Shown piece after piece: positions 26,137 to 33,621 of a stretch of 64,000 nucleotides of DNA. The notes under the pieces were generated by a model that searched no databases, was not told where the DNA came from, and saw only the letters and a program-made list of their open reading frames with translations. Within the stretch, counting starts at the first letter, position 1, and the number at the start of each line of letters is the position of its first letter. The DNA is taken from assembly GCA_946498245.1 (NCBI GenBank), contig CAMMNN010000003.1, forward strand, positions 1 to 64,000, read 5' to 3'. The DNA is from an uncultured Clostridium sp. (GTDB taxonomy: Bacteria > Bacillota > Clostridia > Lachnospirales > Lachnospiraceae). The position numbers and the translations under genes were made by a program.

Positions 26137-26922
26137 TTATGAAGCTTTTATGCTTACCAAAGTAAGCTGCCCTTCTAAAACGGTTCTGTTTGGTTTCTGC
26201 CTTTTTCGTGTGCGCTTCTGCTGCCTAATTTCCAGCTTTTTTCTGCAAACGCGCAGTTCCCGGATTAAATTGTCCTGCCTGCATCCTTGTTTCATGCCCA
26301 GAATATCATTCGCCTCGATTGCAGCTTTTAACTGATCCCTGTGGCGGATAAATCGGCACGCAGTTTCATATTCCCGATCCTCTTTTTTCAAGGCCCTTAT
26401 ATGCTCCGATATCCATTCAAAATCAGCATTCTCCTGGAGTTTCGCAAGAGCGTCCCTGGCGGTTCTTTCAATTTTATCCGGCGATACCATATAGCCCTCT
26501 GCCTTCATAGGCGGCACCATCGCATAGTAACATTCTGGATATTGTTCCTCCGGAATGCATCGCTCAATTTCTTTCTGCACACGCAGAATCCCTTGTCTTA
26601 ACCGATTTAAGTAGATTCCGTCTGTTACTTTTGCATCCGGGCTTCCGGTACGATTCCATGCAGCCCAGCGGTCAAACAGGGACTGGAGTTTTTCTTCATA
26701 TTCCTGTGTCGGCTCTCTGTCCGGGACTGCTTTCTTCCGGTTTCCCTCGTAACCAGGACAGGTCAGCAAAGATAACCCATCTTCATCCAACACAGTTCCA
26801 ACGATATACCCACTCTTTGTATAAGAGCATCCATAGCGGTATCTTCCCTCCAATCTCCCTGTCAGATGTTCCTCTCTGCTCCGGTCGATATGGGAACAAT
26901 TACTGCATGACCCTGTTTCCAT
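26137..26922 (-). CDS. Hypothetical ICE protein with N-terminal cysteine motif
   Basis: This is a 261-residue protein of unknown function. It opens with CSNCSHIDRS and YGCSYTKSGYI, then LLTCPGYEG, giving four cysteines in the first 60 residues that could hold zinc. The middle is charged helix, and the C-terminus (LEIRQQKRTRKRQKPNRT) is strongly basic. These traits fit a nucleic-acid-binding accessory protein, but no family was recognised. It is co-transcribed with the PP-loop ATPase gene upstream. Confidence 0.5.
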   Translation of the reverse strand: METGSCSNCSHIDRSREEHLTGRLEGRYRYGCSYTKSGYIVGTVLDEDGLSLLTCPGYEGNRKKAVPDREPTQEYEEKLQSLFDRWAAWNRTGSPDAKVTDGIYLNRLRQGILRVQKEIERCIPEEQYPECYYAMVPPMKAEGYMVSPDKIERTARDALAKLQENADFEWISEHIRALKKEDREYETACRFIRHRDQLKAAIEANDILGMKQGCRQDNLIRELRVCRKKLEIRQQKRTRKRQKPNRTVLEGQLTLVSIKAS

Positions 26923-26938
26923 ACGTCACCCTCTTTCT

Positions 26939-27832
26939 TTATGCAGCCATATCAATGTACTCATCCAGGCCAATCTGTCCATCTACCTGATGTTCCTTTC
27001 GTATAGGTTCGTGCATCCACCACTGAAAAACATCTTCGCCTGTTTTCCATAATTTAGATTGTTTTCCTGCTGTTTCTCTGGCCCGGACCATTCGATCAAA
27101 AGCTCTGATGTAAGCCCTCTTATAAGTCGGATACCGCTCAAACTCTTTTAAACGGCATCTGACACTGGCCATTGGACAGCCAATACATCCCAATCTGGAA
27201 AATCCCTCATCGTACAGCTCACAATATGGAAGATTATATTTTCGGATAAACCTCCATACATCCTCCTCGCTCCAGTCGATAATAGGATTCAGGACACGTT
27301 TCCCTTTCATGGTACACGTTTCCACCTGCCGCCTGAGTTCATCGTTGTCACAATTCAGGTAAATCTCGTATTGTCTGCTTTTTCTAGGTCTTACAATTTC
27401 CACGCCTTGTCTCCTGGCTCGTTTCCAGCTTTCTTCCCACCGAACTCCCGTAATTGTGAAATATCCCATGCCTCCTCGTTCTTTTAATACTTCGCAGCAA
27501 TATCTGCCAGTACGCATTGGCGGGAACTGTTTTTTCTCAATCAGATTCCACATGGTTATTTCAGGCGGGTCAATAATCACATCCGGATACTGGCTTCGGA
27601 TAAAATATACAAGCTCCGGCGGATCCACAGTCGTCAAATGATAATGGGCCTTAAATTTCACACCAGCCATCTGAGCCAGACCATAAATGGCTACGCTATC
27701 CTTTCCTCCGCTGAATGCGAGATAATATCCATCTGGATGATACTGCAGAGCGGTTGGTTCAAAAAGCTGAATCATCTCAACTGCGGTATTGGCTTTCTTT
27801 ATTACCTGGCTGAACAAAACCATCTGCTCCAT
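26939..27832 (-). CDS. PP-loop phosphoadenosine phosphosulfate reductase-family protein
   Basis: This 297-residue ATP pyrophosphatase-type enzyme has the PP-loop YLAFSGGKDSVAIYG (about residues 37-50). Two cysteine clusters follow: RYCCEVLKE near 110 and GCIGCPMASVRC near 217, as in PAPS reductase-like and DndC-like proteins that bind Fe-S clusters. The start at 27832 follows the TAA of the DUF5688 gene after one base, implying coupling. On phages and ICEs such proteins are often linked to nucleic-acid modification, but no Dnd partners are present, so true sulfate assimilation is unlikely and the substrate is open. Confidence 0.8.
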   Translation of the reverse strand: MEQMVLFSQVIKKANTAVEMIQLFEPTALQYHPDGYYLAFSGGKDSVAIYGLAQMAGVKFKAHYHLTTVDPPELVYFIRSQYPDVIIDPPEITMWNLIEKKQFPPMRTGRYCCEVLKERGGMGYFTITGVRWEESWKRARRQGVEIVRPRKSRQYEIYLNCDNDELRRQVETCTMKGKRVLNPIIDWSEEDVWRFIRKYNLPYCELYDEGFSRLGCIGCPMASVRCRLKEFERYPTYKRAYIRAFDRMVRARETAGKQSKLWKTGEDVFQWWMHEPIRKEHQVDGQIGLDEYIDMAA

Positions 27833-27833
27833 T

Positions 27834-28802
27834 TTACCCTGCACTTTCCTGGCTCTCTGATATGCCAAAAGAAACTACCCGGTCCTGCTCTTTCAGATAT
27901 AAATACGGATGATCAGAAAGCACATCATTTTCAGCCACATTAGTATGATTCACGTCGGTTATAATATCTGCCCATGGATGCTGTTTTGCCTCGTCATCCG
28001 CCCGCAGGAGGATTACTTCGTGAACCGATGAGGGCAAAATAACCAAATCGCCGCCCAGAGATTCCGCACATTGTTTCAGCAGCCCTGGATATAACAATGT
28101 GGCCGCGCCATGAAACCTGTTCTTATTCGTCAGCAGATAGAGCTGCGGAATCCCCATCTCTTTTTCACAGTTTCGGAGTGCAGCCGTCTCTTTGTCCGTT
28201 AACTCTCCCAAAAGTACAGACTCAAAATCTTTAAAATAAGCCGTTCTTTTTTCTGGCGTATTTTTTAGAGCCTCTGCATAGAGTTCCTTCTCATTCACTC
28301 CCCATGCATTTGCCAGGGTATGGTCTACTACCTTTGAGGGTTTTCCTCCATCTTTATCTAATTCAATATAAAACACAACGGAGAGATCCAGAAACGGGAT
28401 ATGGGGAAGTGCATTTAATAATTCCAGATTCCACTTTGTATGAAGAAGCCGGAACATGATATGCTCCCTAGCCCACTGAAAATCAAACAGATTGTCACAT
28501 ATTTCCCTTGCTTGCCTTTCTTCGGGTATTCCTCCATTAAACATCTTTACTGCATATTCCACGATAGGTTCCAAATCCTCTGAGGTTTGGGGAGCCTGAA
28601 ACCAATCGTAAAGCGAATGCAGCCGTATGACAGGCCTTAATGCGTCTTCTTTTTCGTGCCGGACATCGAGATAAAGCTCTTTAACTCCGTTAGCATCCTC
28701 ACGTTCAATCAATTCAATTTGAAAGTTCTTGCCCATTTTTTCTGCGATACGATATTTTATTTCCTCTGCAAACTCATTAAATAGCATAATACGTTCCTCC
28801 AT
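27834..28802 (-). CDS. DUF5688 family protein (first copy)
   Basis: A 322-residue protein of DUF5688, a family common on Clostridia ICEs. Recognisable parts are the opening FNEFAEEIKYRIAEKMG, the TLANAWGVNEKELYAEAL segment near 165 and the C-terminal VILPSSVHEVILLRAD near 255, all shared in pattern with the second copy at 48976-49932. It appears soluble. The function is unknown. It is the second gene behind the leader at 29151-29332, and the other copy leads the operon behind the similar leader at 49972-50170. Confidence 0.8.
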   Translation of the reverse strand: MEERIMLFNEFAEEIKYRIAEKMGKNFQIELIEREDANGVKELYLDVRHEKEDALRPVIRLHSLYDWFQAPQTSEDLEPIVEYAVKMFNGGIPEERQAREICDNLFDFQWAREHIMFRLLHTKWNLELLNALPHIPFLDLSVVFYIELDKDGGKPSKVVDHTLANAWGVNEKELYAEALKNTPEKRTAYFKDFESVLLGELTDKETAALRNCEKEMGIPQLYLLTNKNRFHGAATLLYPGLLKQCAESLGGDLVILPSSVHEVILLRADDEAKQHPWADIITDVNHTNVAENDVLSDHPYLYLKEQDRVVSFGISESQESAG

Positions 28803-28822
28803 TTCACGAAGATCTCGTGGTT

Positions 28823-29113
28823 TTAAATGCTCTCTTTTGCTTCCGTCTTTATAATGCGCTTAATTGTCGCGGGATCACAGTCATAAATCTCTGCCAGTTC
28901 TTCATAACTGCATCCCATTTTCTTCATTTGTTTTAGTTCCTCCTTCCCCAATGGTTTATTGAGACTTTTTTTGCTTTTATGAGTGAGAATTTTCTTACTT
29001 ACCAAAGGTACGGTATTCCCCTCATACATTCGTCTGGCCCGATTCGCTCCTACTCCTTTCAAAATTGCGATTATCAGGCAATAACAACCCTCCAGATCAT
29101 ACTCTGGCATCAT
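28823..29113 (-). CDS. Small helix-turn-helix ICE protein
   Basis: This is a 96-residue protein whose C-terminal third is a resolvase-like helix-turn-helix (ELKQMKKMGCSYEELAEIYDCDPATIKRIIK). The N-terminal part (MPEYDLEGCYCLIIAILKGVGANRARRM) is not assigned. The ribosome site is uncertain: a good AAAGGGGG lies about 22 bases before the ATG at 29113 and fits better with a tiny frame (ATG AAA ACG TGA) at 29124-29135. It is the first gene after the attenuator-like terminator, so it may regulate the operon. Confidence 0.65.
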   Translation of the reverse strand: MMPEYDLEGCYCLIIAILKGVGANRARRMYEGNTVPLVSKKILTHKSKKSLNKPLGKEELKQMKKMGCSYEELAEIYDCDPATIKRIIKTEAKESI

Positions 29114-29150
29114 TCTTTTTTCTTCACGTTTTCATCCCCCTTTCTGCAAA

Positions 29151-29190
29151 CAAAAAAAGACACCAAACCATAATGATTGTTTGATGTCTT
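29151..29190 (-). terminator. Leader terminator (attenuator) before the 29.1-kb operon
   Basis: On the minus strand AAGACATCAAAC and GTTTGGTGTCTT form a 12-bp stem (one G-U) followed by TTTTTTTG. It stands only about 40 bases before the first gene and after the promoter at 29304-29332, so it would stop the operon unless relieved. The same layout is found at 49972-50007. Confidence 0.8.
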
Positions 29191-29236
29191 TCCTGCAGCG
29201 CAAAATGCGCAATGATATAATTGGATAAAAATACAC

Positions 29237-29254
29237 TTCCAGACAAAACTGGAA
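29237..29254 (-). promoter_or_regulatory. Conserved leader hairpin TTCCAG/CTGGAA
   Basis: In the leader RNA a 6-bp stem with a 6-base loop, in the context TTTGTTCCAG...CTGGAAG, lies between promoter and terminator. The second ICE leader has the matching TTTGTTCCG...CGGAAG at 50071-50088. It may be the binding site of an antitermination factor; this is inference. Confidence 0.5.
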
Positions 29255-29303
29255 CAAAAGTTATCTGCAACCCCGAAAGATTACATAAATCAACTTCTTT
29301 TCC

Positions 29304-29332
29304 ATTTTATCACTATATATGGTATATGTCAA
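29304..29332 (-). promoter_or_regulatory. Promoter of the 29.1-kb ICE operon
   Basis: TTGACA (complement of 29327-29332) and TAAAAT (complement of 29304-29309) are 17 bases apart. The spacer holds CCATATATAGT, and an inverted partner ACTATATATTGG lies just upstream of the -35 (29343-29354). The pair is a likely operator. Confidence 0.8.
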
Positions 29333-29549
29333 CTTTTATGGTCCAATATATAGTTTGCTATTTTTATATTTTCCCCTGTAAAAAAATCACGCATAGTAAT
29401 TCACTCCTCACATGACTTTCCAAGTTCTTTTTTGTAAAACACTCCAGCATCAAAAACACTCTATTTTTAGCACTTCTACATAGGTAGATATCCTACCTTT
29501 TGTCCACATTTCTCTTGTCGCTGCGTTATTTTAAGGTTCATCTGGATGG
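29333..29549. other. Boundary between ICE leader and nested element
   Basis: Upstream of the promoter the sequence becomes AT-rich and non-coding until the MobV remnant begins near 29550. No terminal repeats of the nested segment could be identified by eye. Confidence 0.4.
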
Positions 29550-29836
29550 AACAACGTACAGCGCCAAAAACTGACCGTGGAACAGGCGCAACTTTCGGAG
29601 CATATCGTTTCCAAAAAGGACGCACTGATCGCAGTACAGGAGGATGTGAAAATTTTGCAGGGCGTCACTGACTCAATCAGGTTTTGCCGTCTGAGCAGTA
29701 CCGGCAGACCGTAGAGCCGGGAAAGAAACCGTCCATCCAAAGGAGCTTAAAAGGCCGGGAATAACATATCCGTGAGGAACAGGCCGAAAAGCGCCAACCG
29801 CCCCGCCACCAGCAAAAACAGGATATGGAATTATAA
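29550..29836 (+). pseudogene. MobV (Mob/Pre) relaxase, C-terminal remnant
   Basis: One frame gives NNVQRQKLTVEQAQLSEHIV and further coiled-coil residues up to KILQGVTD. The next frame continues with EQYRQTVEPGKKPSIQRSLK, then, past a stop codon, EEQAEKRQPP and QKQDMEL. Together these are the tail of plasmid mobilization relaxases of the Mob/Pre type, here broken by a frameshift and a nonsense codon and without the catalytic N-terminus. It shows that a mobilizable element once occupied this site. Confidence 0.7.
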
Positions 29837-29840
29837 AAAG

Positions 29841-29920
29841 TGAAGTTTTCTTCATGTCTGTATTGACAGCCGTTATCCCCTGTGATAATATGAAGTTACC
29901 TTCATAAGAAGTTAGCTTCA
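29841..29920 (+). promoter_or_regulatory. Promoter with three palindromic operators for the XRE operon
   Basis: TTGACA (29863-29868) and TAATAT (29886-29891) are 17 bases apart. Three copies of the palindrome (T/A)GAAGTTNNCTTCA lie around it: 29841-29854 upstream of the -35, 29891-29904 just after the -10, and 29907-29920 in the leader. Binding at the last two would block transcription, which fits autorepression by the XRE protein encoded at 29940. Confidence 0.75.
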
Positions 29921-29939
29921 TGTCAACGGGAGGGAGTGC

Positions 29940-30170
29940 ATGAAAACAAGAGTAAAAGAATTGCGAACGGCTGCCAAAATGACGCAACAGCAACTGGCTG
30001 ATTTGGTTCATGTTTCATCAAGAACAATCATCTCCATCGAGAAGGAGCAATACAGTCCGTCACTCATGCTTGCGTACAGAATGGCGCAGGTATTCCATGT
30101 GACGGTTGAGGATTTATGTTGTTTAAAAGAGAACAAAGAGTTGGAGGATAAGCAATATGAAAATTTATAA
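29940..30170 (+). CDS. XRE family regulator
   Basis: This 76-residue Cro/CI-type DNA-binding protein (MKTRVKELRTAAKMTQQQLADLV, VSSRTIISIEKEQYSPSLMLA) consists of little more than one helix-turn-helix domain. Its gene overlaps the following membrane-protein gene by 14 bases. Three palindromes at 29841-29920 are probable binding sites. In similar loci such a regulator controls two small membrane proteins, as here. GGGAGGG precedes the start. Confidence 0.9.
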   Translation: MKTRVKELRTAAKMTQQQLADLVHVSSRTIISIEKEQYSPSLMLAYRMAQVFHVTVEDLCCLKENKELEDKQYENL

Positions 30171-30576
30171 CAAAAAAGTATTTGCTTCGGGTATTTTTAT
30201 GATGGCTTTAGGCTTGTTGAACCTGATAACAAGCATTGTGAGACACGATTTAGATATAAATTCCATCATCCTGATAGTGGCGTTATTTGCTATGGGATTC
30301 GGTTCAGTCATGCGAAGTATGTCACAGCGGATGGCTAAAGAAGATAAGCTGGAAGAACTGGACGAAAGAAACCGCTTGATTGAACTAAAATCAAAAAGTA
30401 AATCTTTTCGGCTTACACAGATTATATCGTTTGTGCTTATGCTTGTTTTATTGGTGATGGGAAAGGTGTCTGGCTACGAAGGATTTATTGCAATGGGAGT
30501 AGGATTAGCATTTGCCTTTTCTATTTCGATGTTTGCAGAAATTTTCACTTATATGTACTACGAATCCAAGAATTAG
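30157..30576 (+). CDS. Small four-helix membrane protein
   Basis: This 139-residue protein has two helices at the N-terminus (about 10-30 and 37-57), a charged cytoplasmic loop with KEDKLEELDERNRLIELKSKS, and two helices at the C-terminus (about 87-105 and 110-132). The ERNxxIxxKSxS loop is shared with DUF2178-like proteins often encoded after XRE regulators. The role is unknown; stress or antimicrobial-peptide response is possible. Translation is probably coupled to the XRE gene by their overlap, with GGAGG inside the XRE gene. Confidence 0.75.
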   Translation: MKIYNKKVFASGIFMMALGLLNLITSIVRHDLDINSIILIVALFAMGFGSVMRSMSQRMAKEDKLEELDERNRLIELKSKSKSFRLTQIISFVLMLVLLVMGKVSGYEGFIAMGVGLAFAFSISMFAEIFTYMYYESKN

Positions 30577-30588
30577 GAGGACTTCAAA

Positions 30589-30885
30589 ATGAAACAGCCA
30601 CCAAAACAAAGACCTGTAAAAGATGAACGTGACGAGCAGATAGATACTCATTCCAAAAGTGAAGCGTTGGATTTTATGATAGCTGCTACACAGATTTTGA
30701 CGATTATGTGTCTTATCAAAGGAAATCCGGCATGGAAAGGCAGCCTTGCGCTTCTGTTTATCGGCGGCGCAGCAAGATTGTTTTATAAATACGATAAGTA
30801 CGAGGAAAAACCCTATATTCAGGTTGGTATCGGTCTGGGACTTATCGGAGTAGCTTTGTTCGTCTGGTTCGGAATTACCGGGTAA
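30589..30885 (+). CDS. DUF6442-like membrane protein
   Basis: A 98-residue protein with a basic N-terminus containing KDERDEQIDTHSKSEALDFM, then helices at about 35-50, 53-68 and 78-96. The DERDEQIxxxSKxxA motif echoes the ERNRLIELKSKS loop of the preceding protein, so the two may be related and form one complex. It is the last gene of the operon, with a terminator at 30929-30959. Confidence 0.7.
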   Translation: MKQPPKQRPVKDERDEQIDTHSKSEALDFMIAATQILTIMCLIKGNPAWKGSLALLFIGGAARLFYKYDKYEEKPYIQVGIGLGLIGVALFVWFGITG

Positions 30886-30928
30886 CTTATGATACAACTG
30901 AATATCCGCTGTCGGCTGACAGCACAGC

Positions 30929-30959
30929 AAGCAGGAAATCCAAAAAGTTTCCTGCTTTT
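30929..30959 (+). terminator. Terminator of the XRE operon
   Basis: AAGCAGGAAA (30929-30938) pairs with TTTCCTGCTT (30948-30957), followed by TTC. A further hairpin GCTGTC-GGCT-GACAGC lies just upstream (30907-30922). Confidence 0.7.
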
Positions 30960-31035
30960 CTTTATCAACACAGGCGCTTGCCATTTTCATCGTGAGAATG
31001 ACAGGCGCTTTTTCTATTTCAGGAGGATTTGCCTA

Positions 31036-31350
31036 TTGAACGTATTTGAAGCCGTGAAGCAGTCTGTCACTACCCGGCAGGCTGCGGAGCGTTACGGAAT
31101 CCGGGTAGGAAGAAATGGGATGTGTGTCTACCTCTTCCATGAGGATAAGAACCCCAGCATGAAGGTTGATCGCTGGTTCCATTGTTTTGGCTGTTAAGCG
31201 GACAGGTATGGGGCCGGGAAGTCCACCTTTTTCTAGCTGCTGGCAGTCAAAGATGAATGGTTCTCCGATGATTTGCGGAAGTTGGACAATGAAAACATAT
31301 ACCGCAAGTTACAAGGCCACTGGATAATCGAAATGTCGGATGTCTTTGAT
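31036..31350 (+). pseudogene. CHC2 primase / VapE-type helicase, broken
   Basis: A TTG start at 31036 behind AGGAGG opens a frame LNVFEAVKQSVTTRQAAERY ending at FHCFGC, the first half of a CHC2 zinc finger, followed at once by a TAA. After it, in the same region, come GAGKSTFF (P-loop), a TAG, and LLAVKDEWFSDDLRKLDNEN then YRKLQGHWIIEMSD, which is the start of a VapE-type ATPase. The primase core between zinc finger and P-loop has been deleted and two stops were acquired, so this is a dead replication gene of a mobilizable element. Confidence 0.75.
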
Positions 31351-31483
31351 CAATCACGATCTATAATCTACACATTTATCCAGTTCCGGACAGCCTGCAG
31401 TTATTTTGTATCGCCCTACACTACCTGTAAGGAGTCATTTTTCTCTGACAGTTCTTTGGCATACTATGGCCGTATCCTTTAAC

Positions 31484-31544
31484 TTGACAAACTTCCGAAA
31501 TCAGACTTATAATACAATAGATATATCCGAAATCAGATTTATAA
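31484..31544 (+). promoter_or_regulatory. Promoter with duplicated operator for the MarR operon
   Basis: TTGACA (31484-31489) and TATAAT (31508-31513) are both perfect consensus, 18 bases apart. A 19-base repeat TCCGAAATCAGAYTTATAA occurs at 31494-31512, covering the spacer and -10, and at 31526-31544, just before the ribosome site; only one base differs. The core TCNGANNTCNGA is palindromic. The copies start 32 bases apart, about three helical turns. This is a likely MarR autoregulation site. Confidence 0.8.
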
Positions 31545-31557
31545 GGGAGGTTTTCTT

Positions 31558-32022
31558 GTGGATAGCTATATCAGACAAAAAATAGATGAAATAAATCAAA
31601 AAATAAAGGAATTAAATTCGCTTTATCATATGGCGGCTGGAGAAGCTGGAATAGGAAGTGGTGAAATCAGCATATGGTCTTTTCTTCTCAATTCGGGTAA
31701 GGAATATTCACAGCAGGATTTTTGTGAAATGCTGTCATTATCCAAGCAGACAGTAAATTCAATCATATCTGTATTGACTAAAAAAGGATACATTTATTTA
31801 GAACACGTTCCCGGTACACGGAATAAAAAAGTTGTTCGTTTAACAGAAGAGGGAGTCCGCTATGGAAACACTCATGTAAAATGGATTTTTGAAGCGGAAC
31901 AAAGAGCAATGGAAGAGACAGAACTGCAAGAAATATCTGTTTGTATCACAATGCTTGAAAAGTATATCTTATGTTTGAGAAAAGAGCTTAACGCAACCAT
32001 AGAAAGAAAGGGATATAAATGA
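31558..32022 (+). CDS. MarR family transcriptional regulator
   Basis: This 154-residue winged helix-turn-helix protein starts at a GTG 7 bases after AAGGGAGG. The DNA-binding part is clear: EYSQQDFCEMLSLSKQTVNS, then ISVLTKKGYIYLEHVPGTRN with KVVRLTEEG as the wing. Flanking helices form the dimer. MarR proteins usually release DNA on binding a small toxic compound. Two operator copies precede the gene. It overlaps the MutS2-like gene by 4 bases (ATGA), so it almost certainly controls that gene and rsmD. Confidence 0.92.
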   Translation: MDSYIRQKIDEINQKIKELNSLYHMAAGEAGIGSGEISIWSFLLNSGKEYSQQDFCEMLSLSKQTVNSIISVLTKKGYIYLEHVPGTRNKKVVRLTEEGVRYGNTHVKWIFEAEQRAMEETELQEISVCITMLEKYILCLRKELNATIERKGYK

Positions 32023-33581
32023 ATACAAAAATATTTGAGATATTGGAATTTCCTAAAATACAAGAAATGCTTGAAAAATGTGCGTCATCACAACCCGGTA
32101 TGGAATTATGTAAAAATATTATGCCCGAAATAGATATTGAAAAAATACAGCATATGCAAAATGAAACCTCTGCGGCAAAAGAACGTCTGAGACAAGGTCG
32201 CCCATCATTTAGCAGAGTAACAAATTTAACGCAGATACTTGATAAATTAGAGAATGGAACTTCGCTTACACCTGCTGAGCTGTTGCGTATCAGTGACCTG
32301 TTAGAGACCGCAGACAAGGCAAAGGAATATGGCTGCCGCGAAATACCGGAGGAAGAGCGCGATCCTCTGGATGCACGTTTTAATCAACTCTCTCCACTGG
32401 CAAAAGTTAATCAGGAAATCAGGCGGTGTATTCGTAATGAAAGCGATCTATTTGATACAGCCAGCTCTAGTCTTGAAAAAATCCGTAAGAAAATCAGGTC
32501 CACAGAAGAAGGCATTCAGGGACAGCTGCGGGCTATGATTAGCGGAAAATACCGTGGCTACCTTTCTGATACTTTTATTAGTCAGCGTAACGGCGCATAT
32601 TGCCTTGCAGTAAAATATGCGTGCCGCAATAAAGTTCCCGGTATCGTGCAGGGTCAGTCTGGAACAGGCGGAACAGTTTTTATCGAACCGAAAAGTGTTG
32701 CCAACGCAAGTATTCAATTACAAGATTATCAGTATCAGGAAAAAATAGAGATAGCAGTTATTTTAGGCGAGCTTAGTGATATGATAAAAGCACAGCTGAA
32801 ATATGTGAGAAAGAATTATTCTATTTTAACAACGCTTGATTTTATATTTGCAAAAGCGTTTTTGTCCGAAGAATATAATGGCACTGCGCCAATATTAAAT
32901 TCAAAAAAGATAATCAGTATTAAAGAAGGACGGCATCCGCTTCTTGATCCGCAAAAGGTAGTTCCAACCACTCTTGAGCTTGGAAGAGATTATGATATGC
33001 TAGTAATCACGGGGCCCAATACGGGTGGAAAAACATTGACAATGAAAACGGTGGGACTGCTGACTTTGATGGGGCAAGCGGGTCTGCATATTCCGGCGGC
33101 TACAGGTTCAGAACTTTCCGTGTTCAAGGAAGTTTTTGCGGATATTGGCGACGAGCAAAGCATTGCACAAAGTCTTAGTACATTCTCGGCACACATGACG
33201 AATATCATTCGGATATTAGGTGTGGCTGACAAAGATTCTCTGGTTTTAATTGACGAATTGGGCTCTGGTACAGACCCGGCAGAAGGAGCTGCGCTTGCCG
33301 TTTCCATCTTATCAAGACTTCACAATCAGCATATACGGACATTGGCAACGACCCACTATGCACAGATTAAAGCTTTTGCTCTAACAACAGAGGGCATTCA
33401 AAATGCCTGTTGTGAATTTGATGTGGAAACATTAAGTCCCACCTACCGTCTGATGATTGGAGCTGTTGGTGCAAGTAATGCCTTCGCTATTTCAAAGAGG
33501 CTTGGCTTAGAAGAACAGTTAATTGAAGACGCAAGAGGTTTTTTGGAAAATGAACGTCATCAGTCGCAACTTGTTAACTAA
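32019..33581 (+). CDS. Short MutS2-like ATPase lacking KOW and Smr domains
   Basis: This 520-residue protein matches the N-terminal two thirds of MutS2 (normally about 780 residues). Clamp and lever regions (about 1-300) include ISGKYRGYLSDTFISQRNGA and the QGQSGTGGTVFIEP motif. The ABC-type ATPase has Walker A GPNTGGKT (about 331-338), Walker B LVLIDELGSGTDPAEG (about 405-420) and a TTHYAQIK His. It ends soon after the ATPase (GLEEQLIEDARGFL), so the long coiled coil, the KOW domain and the Smr nuclease are missing; no decayed coding follows. Full-length MutS2 is tied to recombination control and to splitting collided ribosomes. Confidence 0.85.
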   Translation: MNTKIFEILEFPKIQEMLEKCASSQPGMELCKNIMPEIDIEKIQHMQNETSAAKERLRQGRPSFSRVTNLTQILDKLENGTSLTPAELLRISDLLETADKAKEYGCREIPEEERDPLDARFNQLSPLAKVNQEIRRCIRNESDLFDTASSSLEKIRKKIRSTEEGIQGQLRAMISGKYRGYLSDTFISQRNGAYCLAVKYACRNKVPGIVQGQSGTGGTVFIEPKSVANASIQLQDYQYQEKIEIAVILGELSDMIKAQLKYVRKNYSILTTLDFIFAKAFLSEEYNGTAPILNSKKIISIKEGRHPLLDPQKVVPTTLELGRDYDMLVITGPNTGGKTLTMKTVGLLTLMGQAGLHIPAATGSELSVFKEVFADIGDEQSIAQSLSTFSAHMTNIIRILGVADKDSLVLIDELGSGTDPAEGAALAVSILSRLHNQHIRTLATTHYAQIKAFALTTEGIQNACCEFDVETLSPTYRLMIGAVGASNAFAISKRLGLEEQLIEDARGFLENERHQSQLVN

Positions 33582-33621
33582 AATTCAGCCTTACCACTCT
33601 TAGAATCGGAGGATAAAGAAA

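Noticed and set aside
29124..29135. Tiny frame ATG AAA ACG TGA after AAAGGGGG
   Set aside because: It might be a leader peptide, but three codons give no testable coding evidence and nothing similar precedes the second DUF5688 operon.
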